64,000 nucleotides of DNA from Thiobacillus denitrificans (GCA_002403375.1 DHHQ01000013.1:167173-231172); one strand, 5' to 3'. Shown: positions 1 through 7,660, numbered from the stretch's first letter. Notes: a model not told the origin generated them from the letters alone. Program-made: numbers and translations.

Positions 1-1
1 G

Positions 2-700
2 GAGGCGCTGGTACGCTGGCTGACCCGCTCGGGCAACATCATCGGCCCCGACCAGTTCATCCCGGTGGCCGAGGAGACCGGCCTGATCGTGCCGATGGGC
101 CGCTGGGTGGTGCGCGCCGCGTGCGAGCAGTGGATCGCGTGGCGCGATGCCGGCCTCGACCCGCCGCCGGTCGCCGTCAACCTGTCCCCGCGCCAGTTCT
201 CGGACGCGCGGCTGATCGAGGACATCGACGCCATCGTCGAGGAGACCGGCATGGACGCGGCCTACCTGCAGCTCGAGGTCACCGAGAGCGCCGCGATGGA
301 CAACCCGCAGCGCAGCTTCGAGATGCTCGACGCGCTGCGCCAGCGCGGGCTGCACGTCTACATCGACGACTTCGGCACCGGGCATTCCAACCTGGGGCAG
401 CTGAAGCGCATGCCGATCGACGCGCTGAAGATCGACAAGAGCTTCGTCAGCGACGTGCTGACCGACAGCGACGACGCGGAAATCGCCAACGCCATCATCC
501 GCCTGGCGCACGCGCTCAAGCTGCGGGTGGTGGCCGAGGGCGTCGAGACGCTCGAGCAGGTGGCTTTCCTGCGCGAGAACGGCTGCGACGAGATCCAGGG
601 CTATGTCGTCAGCAAGCCGCTGACGCCGGTCAAGGTGAGCGAGCTGTTCGCACAGACCTTCAGGCTCTCGCCGGCGCCGGCGACGCTCCGCTCCGCGTGA
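2..700 (+). CDS. EAL-domain cyclic-di-GMP phosphodiesterase, C-terminal part
   Basis: The gene enters from before the window; the reading frame is open from base 2 and ends at 700. It holds nearly a whole EAL domain. The signature reads EALVRW at the very start, followed by VNLSPRQF, LEVTES, DDFGTGHSNL, KIDKSFV, AEGVET and QGYVVSKPL. These carry the acidic, Asn, Lys and Gln residues that bind metal and c-di-GMP in active EAL enzymes, so hydrolysis of c-di-GMP to pGpG is likely. Small departures from the usual consensus (GHSNL for GYSSL) do not touch the catalytic acids. Any N-terminal sensory or GGDEF domains lie outside the window. The gene is convergent with the next one. Confidence 0.9.
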   Translation, partial: EALVRWLTRSGNIIGPDQFIPVAEETGLIVPMGRWVVRAACEQWIAWRDAGLDPPPVAVNLSPRQFSDARLIEDIDAIVEETGMDAAYLQLEVTESAAMDNPQRSFEMLDALRQRGLHVYIDDFGTGHSNLGQLKRMPIDALKIDKSFVSDVLTDSDDAEIANAIIRLAHALKLRVVAEGVETLEQVAFLRENGCDEIQGYVVSKPLTPVKVSELFAQTFRLSPAPATLRSA

Positions 701-751
701 TTCCTGGACCGGACGGCGCCGCGATCCCGCGCGCGCTGTGCGGAAAGACGC

Positions 752-1072
752 TCAGCGGCTGCGGCGGGTCGCTGTCGCCCCCTTGACCAGCATGCGGTGC
801 GACCACAGGCCGGCGAAGGGAATCAGCGATGCGGCGAACACGCCTGCACCCTTGAGCGGCGAGAGGTAGCCGCGCGACAGCACGAGCAGAAGGGCCGTCG
901 TCGCCCACAGGAACAGGACGCCATGCGCCATGCCGACCACGCTGACCGCTTGCGGCAGCCCGGCGAAGTACTTGAGCGGCATGGCGATACCGATCAGCGC
1001 GACCAGTGACGCGCCCTCGACCAGCGCGAGGATGCTCAGGGCGCGCAGCGCCTTCGATGCTTTCATGTTCAT
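752..1072 (-). CDS. DUF3817 small integral membrane protein
   Basis: A 106-residue protein with about three hydrophobic segments, resembling the DUF3817 family, whose function is unknown. It is the last gene of the leftward sulfide dehydrogenase operon. The ATG at 1072 overlaps the stop codon of the upstream cytochrome as ATGA. A GGGAG motif touches that ATG directly, but lies 6 bases from a second in-frame ATG at 1066, so translation may begin at 1066 (104 residues). A membrane role near the respiratory complex is only inferred from position. Confidence 0.75.
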   Translation of the reverse strand: MNMKASKALRALSILALVEGASLVALIGIAMPLKYFAGLPQAVSVVGMAHGVLFLWATTALLLVLSRGYLSPLKGAGVFAASLIPFAGLWSHRMLVKGATATRRSR

Positions 1073-1776
1073 CTCCCGGTTTTTCCCATGCGGGCGTAGT
1101 ACGCCGCCAGCTCGCGGATTTCCTCGGCCGTCAGCCGTTCGGCGAACTGGCGCATGCCCTGGTTCGCGTCGGTGACGCGGCGGCCTGCGCGGTAGTCCTG
1201 CATGGTGCGCACGAAGCTGCCGACGCTCTGCCCGGCGAGCGCCGGGGTTTCGTTGATGCCGCCCTGGCCAGCCGCGCCGTGGCAGGAGGCGCAGGGGGTG
1301 AGCAGGCGCGCCGGGTCGCCGCGACGGGCGAGGCGGTCGGCGCGCGCGTGGGCGGCGGCGTCGAGCCTGGGCGCAGGCGCGGCCACGGCCGGCAGGCTGG
1401 CGTAGTAGGCGGCGACGTCGGCCATGTCCTGGCGGCTCATGTCCTTGACCGCGACCGCCATCAGCGTGGCGCGCGGGTTCTCGTGGCGGCCGCCGGTCTG
1501 ATAGTCGAGCAGGCTCTTGTAGGTGTAGGCGGCGCGCTGGCCGGCGAGACTGGCCCAGTTGCGCGTCGGCGCGACGCCGTCGTCGCCGTGGCAGGAGGCG
1601 CACATCAACGTCTGGTTAAGCTCCTTGCCGCGCCGGACGTCGCCGCGCGGCATCGCGGCCAGCGTCGCGCGCACGTCGGCGACGCTCGGGGTGCGCGGCG
1701 CGGGCTGGGCCGCGTGGACGGGGTGGGCGGCTGCCAGGACCAGGGCGAGGCTGGCGAAGGTGTTCAGGCGGCTCAT
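1069..1776 (-). CDS. diheme cytochrome c4-like protein
   Basis: A 235-residue exported protein with an N-terminal Sec signal peptide (about residues 1-22) and two class I cytochrome domains, each with a CASCH heme site. It is built like cytochrome c4 and like the diheme subunit of some flavocytochrome c sulfide dehydrogenases. It should sit in the periplasm and take electrons from the FccB flavoprotein encoded just upstream, with which it shares an ATGA overlap (1773-1776). A separate monoheme cytochrome lies on the other side of fccB, so which one is the tight partner of FccB is not decided by the sequence. Confidence 0.85.
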   Translation of the reverse strand: MSRLNTFASLALVLAAAHPVHAAQPAPRTPSVADVRATLAAMPRGDVRRGKELNQTLMCASCHGDDGVAPTRNWASLAGQRAAYTYKSLLDYQTGGRHENPRATLMAVAVKDMSRQDMADVAAYYASLPAVAAPAPRLDAAAHARADRLARRGDPARLLTPCASCHGAAGQGGINETPALAGQSVGSFVRTMQDYRAGRRVTDANQGMRQFAERLTAEEIRELAAYYARMGKTGR

Positions 1777-3101
1777 GCGAAGCAATCCTCGGTGAAGGTT
1801 TTCAACCAGGCCTGCTGGTAGGCGGCGCCGAGACGGATCTTCGCCATCGAGGCGTCGAGCGGCAGGTAGCGCTGGTCCGAGACCCGGGCGATCTTGCCGT
1901 CCTTGAGGCGGAACACGTCGGCGACGAAAAGGCCGTAGTTCGACCCGGCCAGCGCGTAGCAGGTGTTGCCCCACACCGGCTCGCCCGGTGCGCGCCCGGC
2001 GAGTTGGGCGGCGACCGCACGCGCGGTGACCTTGGCCTGGGTGTTTGCGGCGAAGCCGGACTTCGGCATCGCGTCGGCGATGCTGGCGTCGCCGATCACG
2101 AACACGTCCTTGTGCACGCTGGACTCGAAGGTGCGGCGGTCGACCGGGCACCAGCCGCTGGCGTCGGTCAGCCCCATGTCGAAGGCGAGCTTGCCGGCCT
2201 TCATCGGCGGGACGATGTTGAGCACGTCGGCTTTCACCGCGCCGCCGCGGGTGGTGACGGTGAGCGAGCGGGCGTCGATCCTCTCGGTGGTGCCGCCGTC
2301 CTTGGCGCGCACCCATTCGATCGGCGACGGCTTGCCGCGGTTGTCGACGTCGGCGGGCATGTCGGAGAGGTAGTCGTCCGGGATGTCGTAGCCGTACAGC
2401 CGATGCCAGCCCAGCTGCATGGTGGCGTCGGTGACGAAGCTGTCCTTGGGGTCGAGGATGACGACCTTGCCGCTCGGGTTGTGGCGGCGCATCCATTCGG
2501 TCACCAGCGCGCCGCGCTCGTAGGGGCCGGGCGGGCAGCGATAGGGGTTGGGCGGCGCGACGATGACGAAGGTGCCGCCCGGGCGCATCGCCTTCAGCTG
2601 CTGCGCCAGCAGCGCGGTCTGCGAGCCGGGGATCCAGCCCGACGGCGCGCGGGTCTCCGCCACCGCCGCGCTGTAGCCGGGGATGGCCTGGTACTGCAGG
2701 CTGATGCCGGGGCTGACGATGAGCTTGTCGTAGGCGACGGTCTGGCGCCCGGCGGTGCGCACCTGCTTCCTGTCGGGGTCGAAGCCGGTCACGGTGTCGA
2801 ACACGAACTCGACGCCGTACTTCGATTTCAGCGCGTCGTAGCTGACGACGAGGTCGTCCATGCCGACGTGGCCGGTCAGCACCTCGCTCGATCCGTAGGG
2901 GCGGATGTAGCTGCGGTTGGCCTCGATCACGGTGACCCTGAGTGCCGGGTTGGTGAGCTTGAGGTGCTTGGCGGCGGTCGCGCCGCCGACGCCGCCGCCG
3001 ATGATGACGACGTGGCCTGCGCCCGCGGCGGCACGGGCGGGGAAGGCGGCGGCGAGCGCGAGGCCGGCGCCGGCTTTGAGGAAATTGCGACGATTCAGCA
3101 T
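1773..3101 (-). CDS. fccB: flavocytochrome c sulfide dehydrogenase, flavoprotein subunit
   Basis: A 442-residue FAD enzyme of the FCSD/SoxF family, which oxidises sulfide to sulfur or polysulfide in the periplasm and passes electrons to a c-type cytochrome. It starts with a twin-arginine signal (RRNFLK) followed by a hydrophobic stretch ending near AAAGAG. The FAD-binding fold begins VVIIGGGVGGATAAKHL, and the second FAD contact is VFVIGDASIADAMPKSG. Two cysteines, in YRCPPGPYE and in GNTCYALAGSNYG, correspond to the redox-active disulfide of the family. GGGAG lies 6 bases before the ATG. It is flanked by cytochrome genes on both sides in one operon. Confidence 0.93.
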   Translation of the reverse strand: MLNRRNFLKAGAGLALAAAFPARAAAGAGHVVIIGGGVGGATAAKHLKLTNPALRVTVIEANRSYIRPYGSSEVLTGHVGMDDLVVSYDALKSKYGVEFVFDTVTGFDPDRKQVRTAGRQTVAYDKLIVSPGISLQYQAIPGYSAAVAETRAPSGWIPGSQTALLAQQLKAMRPGGTFVIVAPPNPYRCPPGPYERGALVTEWMRRHNPSGKVVILDPKDSFVTDATMQLGWHRLYGYDIPDDYLSDMPADVDNRGKPSPIEWVRAKDGGTTERIDARSLTVTTRGGAVKADVLNIVPPMKAGKLAFDMGLTDASGWCPVDRRTFESSVHKDVFVIGDASIADAMPKSGFAANTQAKVTARAVAAQLAGRAPGEPVWGNTCYALAGSNYGLFVADVFRLKDGKIARVSDQRYLPLDASMAKIRLGAAYQQAWLKTFTEDCFA

Positions 3102-3114
3102 GCTGCGCTCCCGG

Positions 3115-3426
3115 TCATTTGGCTGCGTTTGGCTTGACGCCGGCGAAGTAGCGGGCCATCGCCTCGATCTCGCCGTCGGAGAAGCTGCCGGCGACAAGGC
3201 CCATGAGCGTGGCCTGGCGCTTGCCCGAGCGGAAATCCTGCATGGCGCGGACGAACTCCTGCTCCGCCATGCCGGCGAGCGGCATGAACTCCACTGTGCC
3301 GAGCCGGCCCTGGGTGCCGTGGCAGCCGGCGCAGGTCGCGGCCATCGCCTCGCCCGTGGGCTCGGCGGCGTGCGCGGGGTGAATGGCGGCCGCCAGCGCG
3401 GCGCATGCAAAGACAAGGGATTTCAT
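3115..3426 (-). CDS. monoheme cytochrome c, FccA-like
   Basis: A 103-residue periplasmic cytochrome with a Sec signal peptide ending around AHA (residues 18-20) and a single CAGCH heme site at about residues 32-36. The later methionine in SGKRQATLMGLV is a candidate sixth ligand. It is the size of the monoheme FccA partner found in several sulfide dehydrogenases, and it lies 13 bases upstream of fccB. Its ATG overlaps the stop of the preceding gene as TGATG. A second upstream in-frame ATG at 3438 would add four residues. Function as the electron acceptor of FccB is inferred from family and position. Confidence 0.85.
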   Translation of the reverse strand: MKSLVFACAALAAAIHPAHAAEPTGEAMAATCAGCHGTQGRLGTVEFMPLAGMAEQEFVRAMQDFRSGKRQATLMGLVAGSFSDGEIEAMARYFAGVKPNAAK

Positions 3427-4649
3427 CAGCGTGCCCATACGTAGAAACCAATGGCGAAGTACTGCACGATCCACAGCACCAAGAGACCGATGCTGACATT
3501 GCCCAGGCGGGTCAGCGCGGGCGATGGCGTGTAGACGCCCTTCGTCTGTCCGGCCTTCCAGGCGACGGTGAGCAGGTAACCCAGCACCACCCCGCCCAGC
3601 ACCGCGAAGGTGATGAAGAACAGCGACGTACTGTACCAGTCGAGGTTGATCTTGTAGTCGAGCGCGTCGTAGCCGTGCACGTCGAGCAGCGTGACGAAGC
3701 GCAGTGCCTCGCGTGCGGCGGCGACCACGATCAGCGCGACCGCCCCGACGGCGAACGGCGCATAGCCCCACAAGCCCTGATCGAGCTTGCTGCCCATGAG
3801 GCGAGGGAAGAACGCCGCCGCCAGCAATGCAATGACGCTGGCCCACACCCAGCCCGAGGTGGCGAACCAGGCCATCTTCTCCGGCAGGGTGACGAGCCAC
3901 GCCGCGCCGCTCGCCACCGCCAGCACGCCGCCGGCGAGCATCAGCTTGTGGGCGAGCGGCCCGAGCCAGGCGATGTAGCCGGCATCCTCGCCCGGGCGCC
4001 CCATCAGGTAGCGGCGATACGCGAACAGCCAGGCCGCCACCACCGCCACCGACAGCAGGATGAAGAAGGCGAAACGCGTGATGCTGTAGCCGTGCAGCGA
4101 CTGGCCGCCCGCATCGATCACGCCGTTGGGCGCGTACCAGCTCATCCACTGCTCGGGCAGCAGCATCTGGTAGGAGAGCACGTGCATGATCCAGCCGACC
4201 ACCAGCATCAGCACCAGTGAGACCACCATCTGCCACGCGTTGCGCGTGGGCTGGGTGGCGAGGCTGTGGTTGCGGTAGTAGAAGGCATACATCGCCAGGT
4301 AGGCGAGGATCAGGATGGCGATGAAGCCGATCACCCAGCGCGCCGACAGCACGTTGGAGGTGTACCAGAACGGATCGTAGATCACCTGCACGAACAACAG
4401 CGGCGCGACGCCCAGCACGATGGCGACCGACACCGCGACCTTGGCGGTGGTGATCATGGCGGCGGCCAGCCGCCGCCAGTGGGCCTCTGTGCTGAAGGCG
4501 CCGTACAGGGTCAGCGCCGAGGCGCCCAGCATCACCTGCACGGCGGCGATGTGCAGCGCCCAGGTCAGCACGCCCAGCACCAGGAAGATGATCGGGTGGG
4601 ACGGCACGCCGGCGGGGTCGCGCAGCGCGTAGAGCATGGCGGCATCCAT
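3426..4649 (-). CDS. polytopic membrane protein, CydA-like second subunit
   Basis: A 407-residue integral membrane protein with roughly ten hydrophobic helices. It has no CxxCH site and little outside the membrane. It is encoded 3 bases after the heme-c-bearing CydA-like protein and directly before the FCSD cytochrome. Its helix pattern, with histidines in VLTWALHIAAV, HVLSYQM and similar segments, suggests a degenerate relative of the bd-oxidase large-subunit superfamily that partners the upstream protein, much as CydA' partners CydA. I do not recognise a characterised homologue. It could equally be a plain membrane anchor. The assignment rests on gene order and general resemblance. Confidence 0.55.
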   Translation of the reverse strand: MDAAMLYALRDPAGVPSHPIIFLVLGVLTWALHIAAVQVMLGASALTLYGAFSTEAHWRRLAAAMITTAKVAVSVAIVLGVAPLLFVQVIYDPFWYTSNVLSARWVIGFIAILILAYLAMYAFYYRNHSLATQPTRNAWQMVVSLVLMLVVGWIMHVLSYQMLLPEQWMSWYAPNGVIDAGGQSLHGYSITRFAFFILLSVAVVAAWLFAYRRYLMGRPGEDAGYIAWLGPLAHKLMLAGGVLAVASGAAWLVTLPEKMAWFATSGWVWASVIALLAAAFFPRLMGSKLDQGLWGYAPFAVGAVALIVVAAAREALRFVTLLDVHGYDALDYKINLDWYSTSLFFITFAVLGGVVLGYLLTVAWKAGQTKGVYTPSPALTRLGNVSIGLLVLWIVQYFAIGFYVWAR

Positions 4650-4652
4650 GGC

Positions 4653-6038
4653 TTACTCCTGGTTCGGTGCGGCGGCGGTGCGCACCACGGGTTTTTCGGG
4701 TGAGGGCGAGAGGGAGACGATGTAGGCGGCGAGCGCGTACGCCTCGGCGTCGTTCAGCGGGATGTGCGGCATGTAGATCGTGTTGCCGGTGCCGAGCGCG
4801 CCCTGCAGATACGTCTTGACCATCGCCACGTCGCTGTTGCCGCCGAAGTAGCGCGCCAGCGGCCGCATCCCGGTCGACGACAGCGAGTGGCAGTTCGAGC
4901 AGGTGGTGAGCGCGAGGCTGCGGCCGGCCTCCAGCGCGTTGTGCGGAGTGACCTGGCGCAGGCGGTCCGGCACGAACACCTGGGTCGGCAGGAAGCCCTT
5001 CTTCTCGAGCAGCGGAATCTCGGACTGGATGTCGAGCCCCGGCACGTCGCGCGCGATCACCTGGTTGGAATACACGTACTGGCCCGCGACATACGGCTTA
5101 CGCAGCGATTCGCGCGCCACTTCCTCCGGCCACAGGCCGAACACCAGCACCGCCACCGTCATGCCCATCGCGATCGAGGGCGTGAGCAGGCGCGGTTGCA
5201 GCCAGGTCGCGGCGAACCAGGCGAAGATGCCGCCCAGCGTGGCGATCAGCGACACGCCGAACCAGTCCGGCAGGCGGTTCTCGAAGATCACCTGCGCGGT
5301 CTCCGGCAGCGTGTTCATGTACCACTGGAACATCAGGCCGCCGGTGACGGTGGACACCATGCCCAGCACCGCGAGCTTGCGCGTGATCTCCTTCTTGAAC
5401 GCGGCGTCCTTGATCGCGCCGGCGACCACGCCGCCGACCACCGCCGTCATGGTGAACATGAAGGCGGTGCGCATCGCCAGCTGCGCGAAGGTGTTGGAGC
5501 CGTAGAAACCGTTGAGGTAGCCGCCCTCGACGAACCACTCGGGCTTGCCCGGCCACATCATGAACGACAGGATGCCGATGATGATGAGCATGGTGCCGTA
5601 GGAGGCCAGGCCGAAGATGATCGAGATGCGCAGGTGGGTGGCCCGGTCGACCTTGCCGACGAGGTAGATGATCATGTAGACGCCGACCACCTCGATGACG
5701 AAGAACACCCACTCGGTCGCCCACTTCCAGACGAAGCTGTGGATCAGCGCCGAGATGCCGCGCGGGCTCGCCACCGTGGTCGAGTACCAGATGCCCGGCC
5801 CGGTGATCGACCCCAGCACGTAACTGAAGATCAGCAGGAACAGCCCGTACTTCTTGATGAACTCGAGCAGCTCGGGCTGGTTGCGGCGGTACGAAACCGT
5901 CGCCAGATAGGCGAAGAACAGCGCCGCGCCGACCGCGGTGTGCGAGAACAGCACGTGCACCGTCGCGATGAGACCGACGATCCAGCCGCTGCCGACGCCG
6001 GGTTCGTACCACATGGGATAAAGGCCGATGTATTCCAT
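4653..6038 (-). CDS. CydA-superfamily membrane cytochrome with C-terminal heme c domain
   Basis: A 461-residue protein. Residues 1 to about 320 form some eight membrane helices resembling the bd-oxidase large subunit: an early His in LIATVHVLFSHTAVG, then GSITGPGIWYSTTVASPRG and WATEWVFFVIEVVG. The long periplasmic quinol loop of true CydA is not evident. The C-terminal 120 residues are periplasmic and contain one CSNCH heme c site with a downstream Met (TIYMPHIPL). Electrons from a cytochrome could therefore enter directly rather than from quinol. It is the first gene of the sulfide dehydrogenase operon, with GGAG about 6 bases before the ATG. Terminal-oxidase activity is an inference and heme ligands need checking. 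Confidence 0.65.
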   Translation of the reverse strand: MEYIGLYPMWYEPGVGSGWIVGLIATVHVLFSHTAVGAALFFAYLATVSYRRNQPELLEFIKKYGLFLLIFSYVLGSITGPGIWYSTTVASPRGISALIHSFVWKWATEWVFFVIEVVGVYMIIYLVGKVDRATHLRISIIFGLASYGTMLIIIGILSFMMWPGKPEWFVEGGYLNGFYGSNTFAQLAMRTAFMFTMTAVVGGVVAGAIKDAAFKKEITRKLAVLGMVSTVTGGLMFQWYMNTLPETAQVIFENRLPDWFGVSLIATLGGIFAWFAATWLQPRLLTPSIAMGMTVAVLVFGLWPEEVARESLRKPYVAGQYVYSNQVIARDVPGLDIQSEIPLLEKKGFLPTQVFVPDRLRQVTPHNALEAGRSLALTTCSNCHSLSSTGMRPLARYFGGNSDVAMVKTYLQGALGTGNTIYMPHIPLNDAEAYALAAYIVSLSPSPEKPVVRTAAAPNQE

Positions 6039-6076
6039 CCTGGCTCCGGGTATCTAAAAACTTCAATAGGCCATCA

Positions 6077-6091
6077 GCAAGATCGATACCA
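6077..6091 (-). promoter_or_regulatory. candidate sigma-54 promoter of the sulfide dehydrogenase operon
   Basis: On the minus strand the sequence reads TGGTATC-GATC-TTGC followed by T. The GG and GC pairs are ten bases apart, as sigma-54 requires, and the -12 half is perfect, while the -24 half matches 4 of 7 consensus positions. The predicted start near 6065 leaves a leader of about 27 bases before the ATG at 6038. Nothing else promoter-like stood out in 6039-6271. Confidence 0.4.
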
Positions 6092-6271
6092 TCTCGAATC
6101 CTGCCGGGGAAGTGTCGAAGGTTCTTTTAAAAACAGTGGCTTGGCGCTTGGCGCGCAAGGCACCGCGAACGCACCTGCGTGCGTCAGCTGCCGAATATGG
6201 CAGTCGTACTGTTAGTTGATGTCATGAAAGGCAGCGGGTGTCTGGCGTCGCCATGCCCCTGGCTGGCGGCG

Positions 6272-6733
6272 TCACGCCGTCGCATCGACCTTGGGAACCA
6301 GCAGCACGGGGATCGCCGAGTGCCTCGCCACGCCCTCGGCGATACTGCCCAGGAGCAGGCGCCTGAAGCCGCGGCGGCCGTGGGTGCCGAGCACCAGCAG
6401 GTCGGCCTGCCAGCGTCCCGCCTCCTCGGCGAGGCGTTCACCCACGTGCTGGGTCGGGCTTGCGGTTTCGATCAGCTCAGCCTCAGCCACCAGTGCCGCT
6501 TGCTGTGCGGTATCGCGCGCGGCGGCCAGGATGCGTTCCCCGGCCTCACGCCGCGCGGCGCGCAGTGCCCCGGTGTCGATCGCCAGTTCCGGTCCGAGCG
6601 GAAGCCAGTCCATGTCGACCACATGCACGATGCGCAGGGACGCGGACAGCCGGCGCGCGAGTTCGATGGCGTGGGTCAGCGCGTGGCCGGAGGTGTCGCT
6701 GCCGTCGATTGCCACGAGGATTTTCGAATACAT
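6272..6733 (-). CDS. universal stress protein, UspA family
   Basis: A 153-residue single-domain Usp protein. It opens with the typical KILVAIDGSD strand and ends with an ATP-binding loop of the G-2x-G-9x-G-S type (GTHG, then nine residues, then GS) at about residues 116-130. It is likely a cytoplasmic, ATP-binding stress protein. It is monocistronic and divergent from the selenocysteine peroxiredoxin. A palindrome GAAAGCTTTC and a TATAGT box at about 6822-6834 on the minus strand are possible promoter parts, but no convincing -35 accompanies them. Confidence 0.9.
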   Translation of the reverse strand: MYSKILVAIDGSDTSGHALTHAIELARRLSASLRIVHVVDMDWLPLGPELAIDTGALRAARREAGERILAAARDTAQQAALVAEAELIETASPTQHVGERLAEEAGRWQADLLVLGTHGRRGFRRLLLGSIAEGVARHSAIPVLLVPKVDATA

Positions 6734-7038
6734 GGTTCACCTTGACGATGCAGGAACGGGGGCGTGTTCGACACACTCTGGGCATGCACCCGCATCGCTG
6801 CGCGCGCCTGCCTGCTTCACTATAGAAAGCTTTCCCGTCGTCGTGTCGCGCGCGTCTCGCCTTGACCTGCGCCGCATCCGCATACAAACAAAGGAGGCGA
6901 GCCATCGCCGATCACCAAGGAGAATGTATGGCAGACGAACCCGTCAGTTGCGCTCGGGTATCGGGATCGGTCACCGATGCCTCGGCGCCTGAAGCAGTGC
7001 CTCCAAACGAACCGACCGCAACTCAAGAGGGAACCAGA
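6734..7038. promoter_or_regulatory. divergent intergenic region, uspA / selenoperoxiredoxin
   Basis: About 300 bases between two divergent genes. On the plus strand TTGACC (6862-6867) and TACAAA (6883-6888) form a possible sigma-70 promoter with a short 15-base spacer. The stretch 6928-7038 is open in the frame of the peroxiredoxin, starts with an ATG preceded by AAGGAG, and would add 37 residues including one Cys. However, only about half of its third codon positions are G or C, unlike the surrounding genes, so I read it as leader rather than coding sequence. Confidence 0.4.
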
Positions 7039-7644
7039 ATGACGGCACGTGTCGGGCAGAAAGCCCCTGATTTCGCAGCACCGGCCTATTACCGGGGCGG
7101 CTTCACCAGCGTCAAGCTGTCGGATTTCGCCGGCAAATGGGTGATGGTCTGCTTCTACCCCGGCGACTTCACCTTCGTCTGAGCGACAGAAGTGTCCGCG
7201 GTCGCGGCACAGTATGAAGCGCTGCAGAAGCTGGGCGTCGAGGTCATCTCGGTCAGCGTGGACAGCCACTTCGTCCACAAGATGTGGAACGACAACGAGC
7301 TGAGCAAGATGGTGGACGGCGGCGTGCCCTTCCACATGGCGTCCGACCAGGCCGGCCATGTCGGTCGCGCCTACGGCGTCTGGGATGAAAGCCAGGGCAT
7401 CGAGTTGCGCGGCCGTTTCATCATCGACCCGGATGGCGTGATCCAGGCCATGGAAGTGATGACCCCGCCGGTCGGGCGCAAGCTCGCCGAGACGGTGCGT
7501 CAGTTCCAGGCCTTCCAGCACATCCGTGCGACGGGCGGCAAGGAAGCCACGCCCGCAGGCTGGGAGCCGGGCAAGCCGACCCTGACGCCGGGGCCGGACC
7601 TCGTCGGGAACGTGTGGAAGGTCTGGAATCCTTCGATGGAATGA
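7039..7644 (+). CDS. selenocysteine-containing peroxiredoxin (AhpC/TSA family)
   Basis: A 201-residue peroxiredoxin if the in-frame TGA at 7180-7182 (codon 48) is read as selenocysteine. The family motif around the peroxidatic residue is PGDFTFV-C-xTE; here it reads PGDFTFV-U-ATE, so Sec replaces the catalytic Cys exactly. The frame continues without a gap through DSHFVHKMW, RGRFIIDPDG and a normal C-terminus. The usual resolving Cys of AhpC (CPA-W) is Thr here (TPAGWEPG). The only Cys in the chain is at position 38 (VMVCFYPGD), so reduction probably needs an external thiol. GAGGG lies 7 bases before the ATG. A longer start at 6928 is possible but less likely. selA, selB and tRNA-Sec follow downstream. 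Role: peroxide reduction in the cytoplasm. Confidence 0.93.
7180..7182 (+). other. in-frame UGA recoded as selenocysteine
   Basis: TGA at the peroxidatic position of the peroxiredoxin. The reading frame is intact and conserved on both sides, the next codons are GCG ACA GAA (ATE), and a SECIS-like hairpin begins ten bases later. Read as stop, it would leave a 47-residue fragment without an active site. Confidence 0.92.
7192..7210 (+). promoter_or_regulatory. bacterial SECIS-like hairpin
   Basis: The mRNA can fold as GUG, bulged U (7195), CCGC, loop GGUC (7200-7203), GCGG, CAC. That is seven base pairs with one bulged U on the 5' side and a GGUC apical loop. It closely matches the SelB-binding upper hairpin of E. 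coli fdhF, which also has a bulged U three pairs up and a GGUC loop. The loop begins 20 bases after the U of the UGA, within the range known for bacterial SECIS elements. It lies in coding sequence. Confidence 0.82.
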
Positions 7645-7660
7645 GGACTGCTCCACCCCG

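Noticed and set aside
4653..6038. A second standard cydA quinol oxidase
   Set aside because: No cydB follows, the long quinol loop is not evident and a heme c domain is fused at the C-terminus.
7039..7182. Peroxiredoxin as a pseudogene with a nonsense mutation
   Set aside because: The TGA replaces precisely the catalytic residue, the frame stays intact downstream, a SECIS-like hairpin follows and the decoding genes are adjacent.
7183..7199. Alternative hairpin GACA-GAAG-TGTC directly after the UGA as the SECIS
   Set aside because: Its loop lies only about 6 bases after the UGA, too close for a bacterial SECIS. The 7192-7210 hairpin has the right distance and the known SelB contacts.
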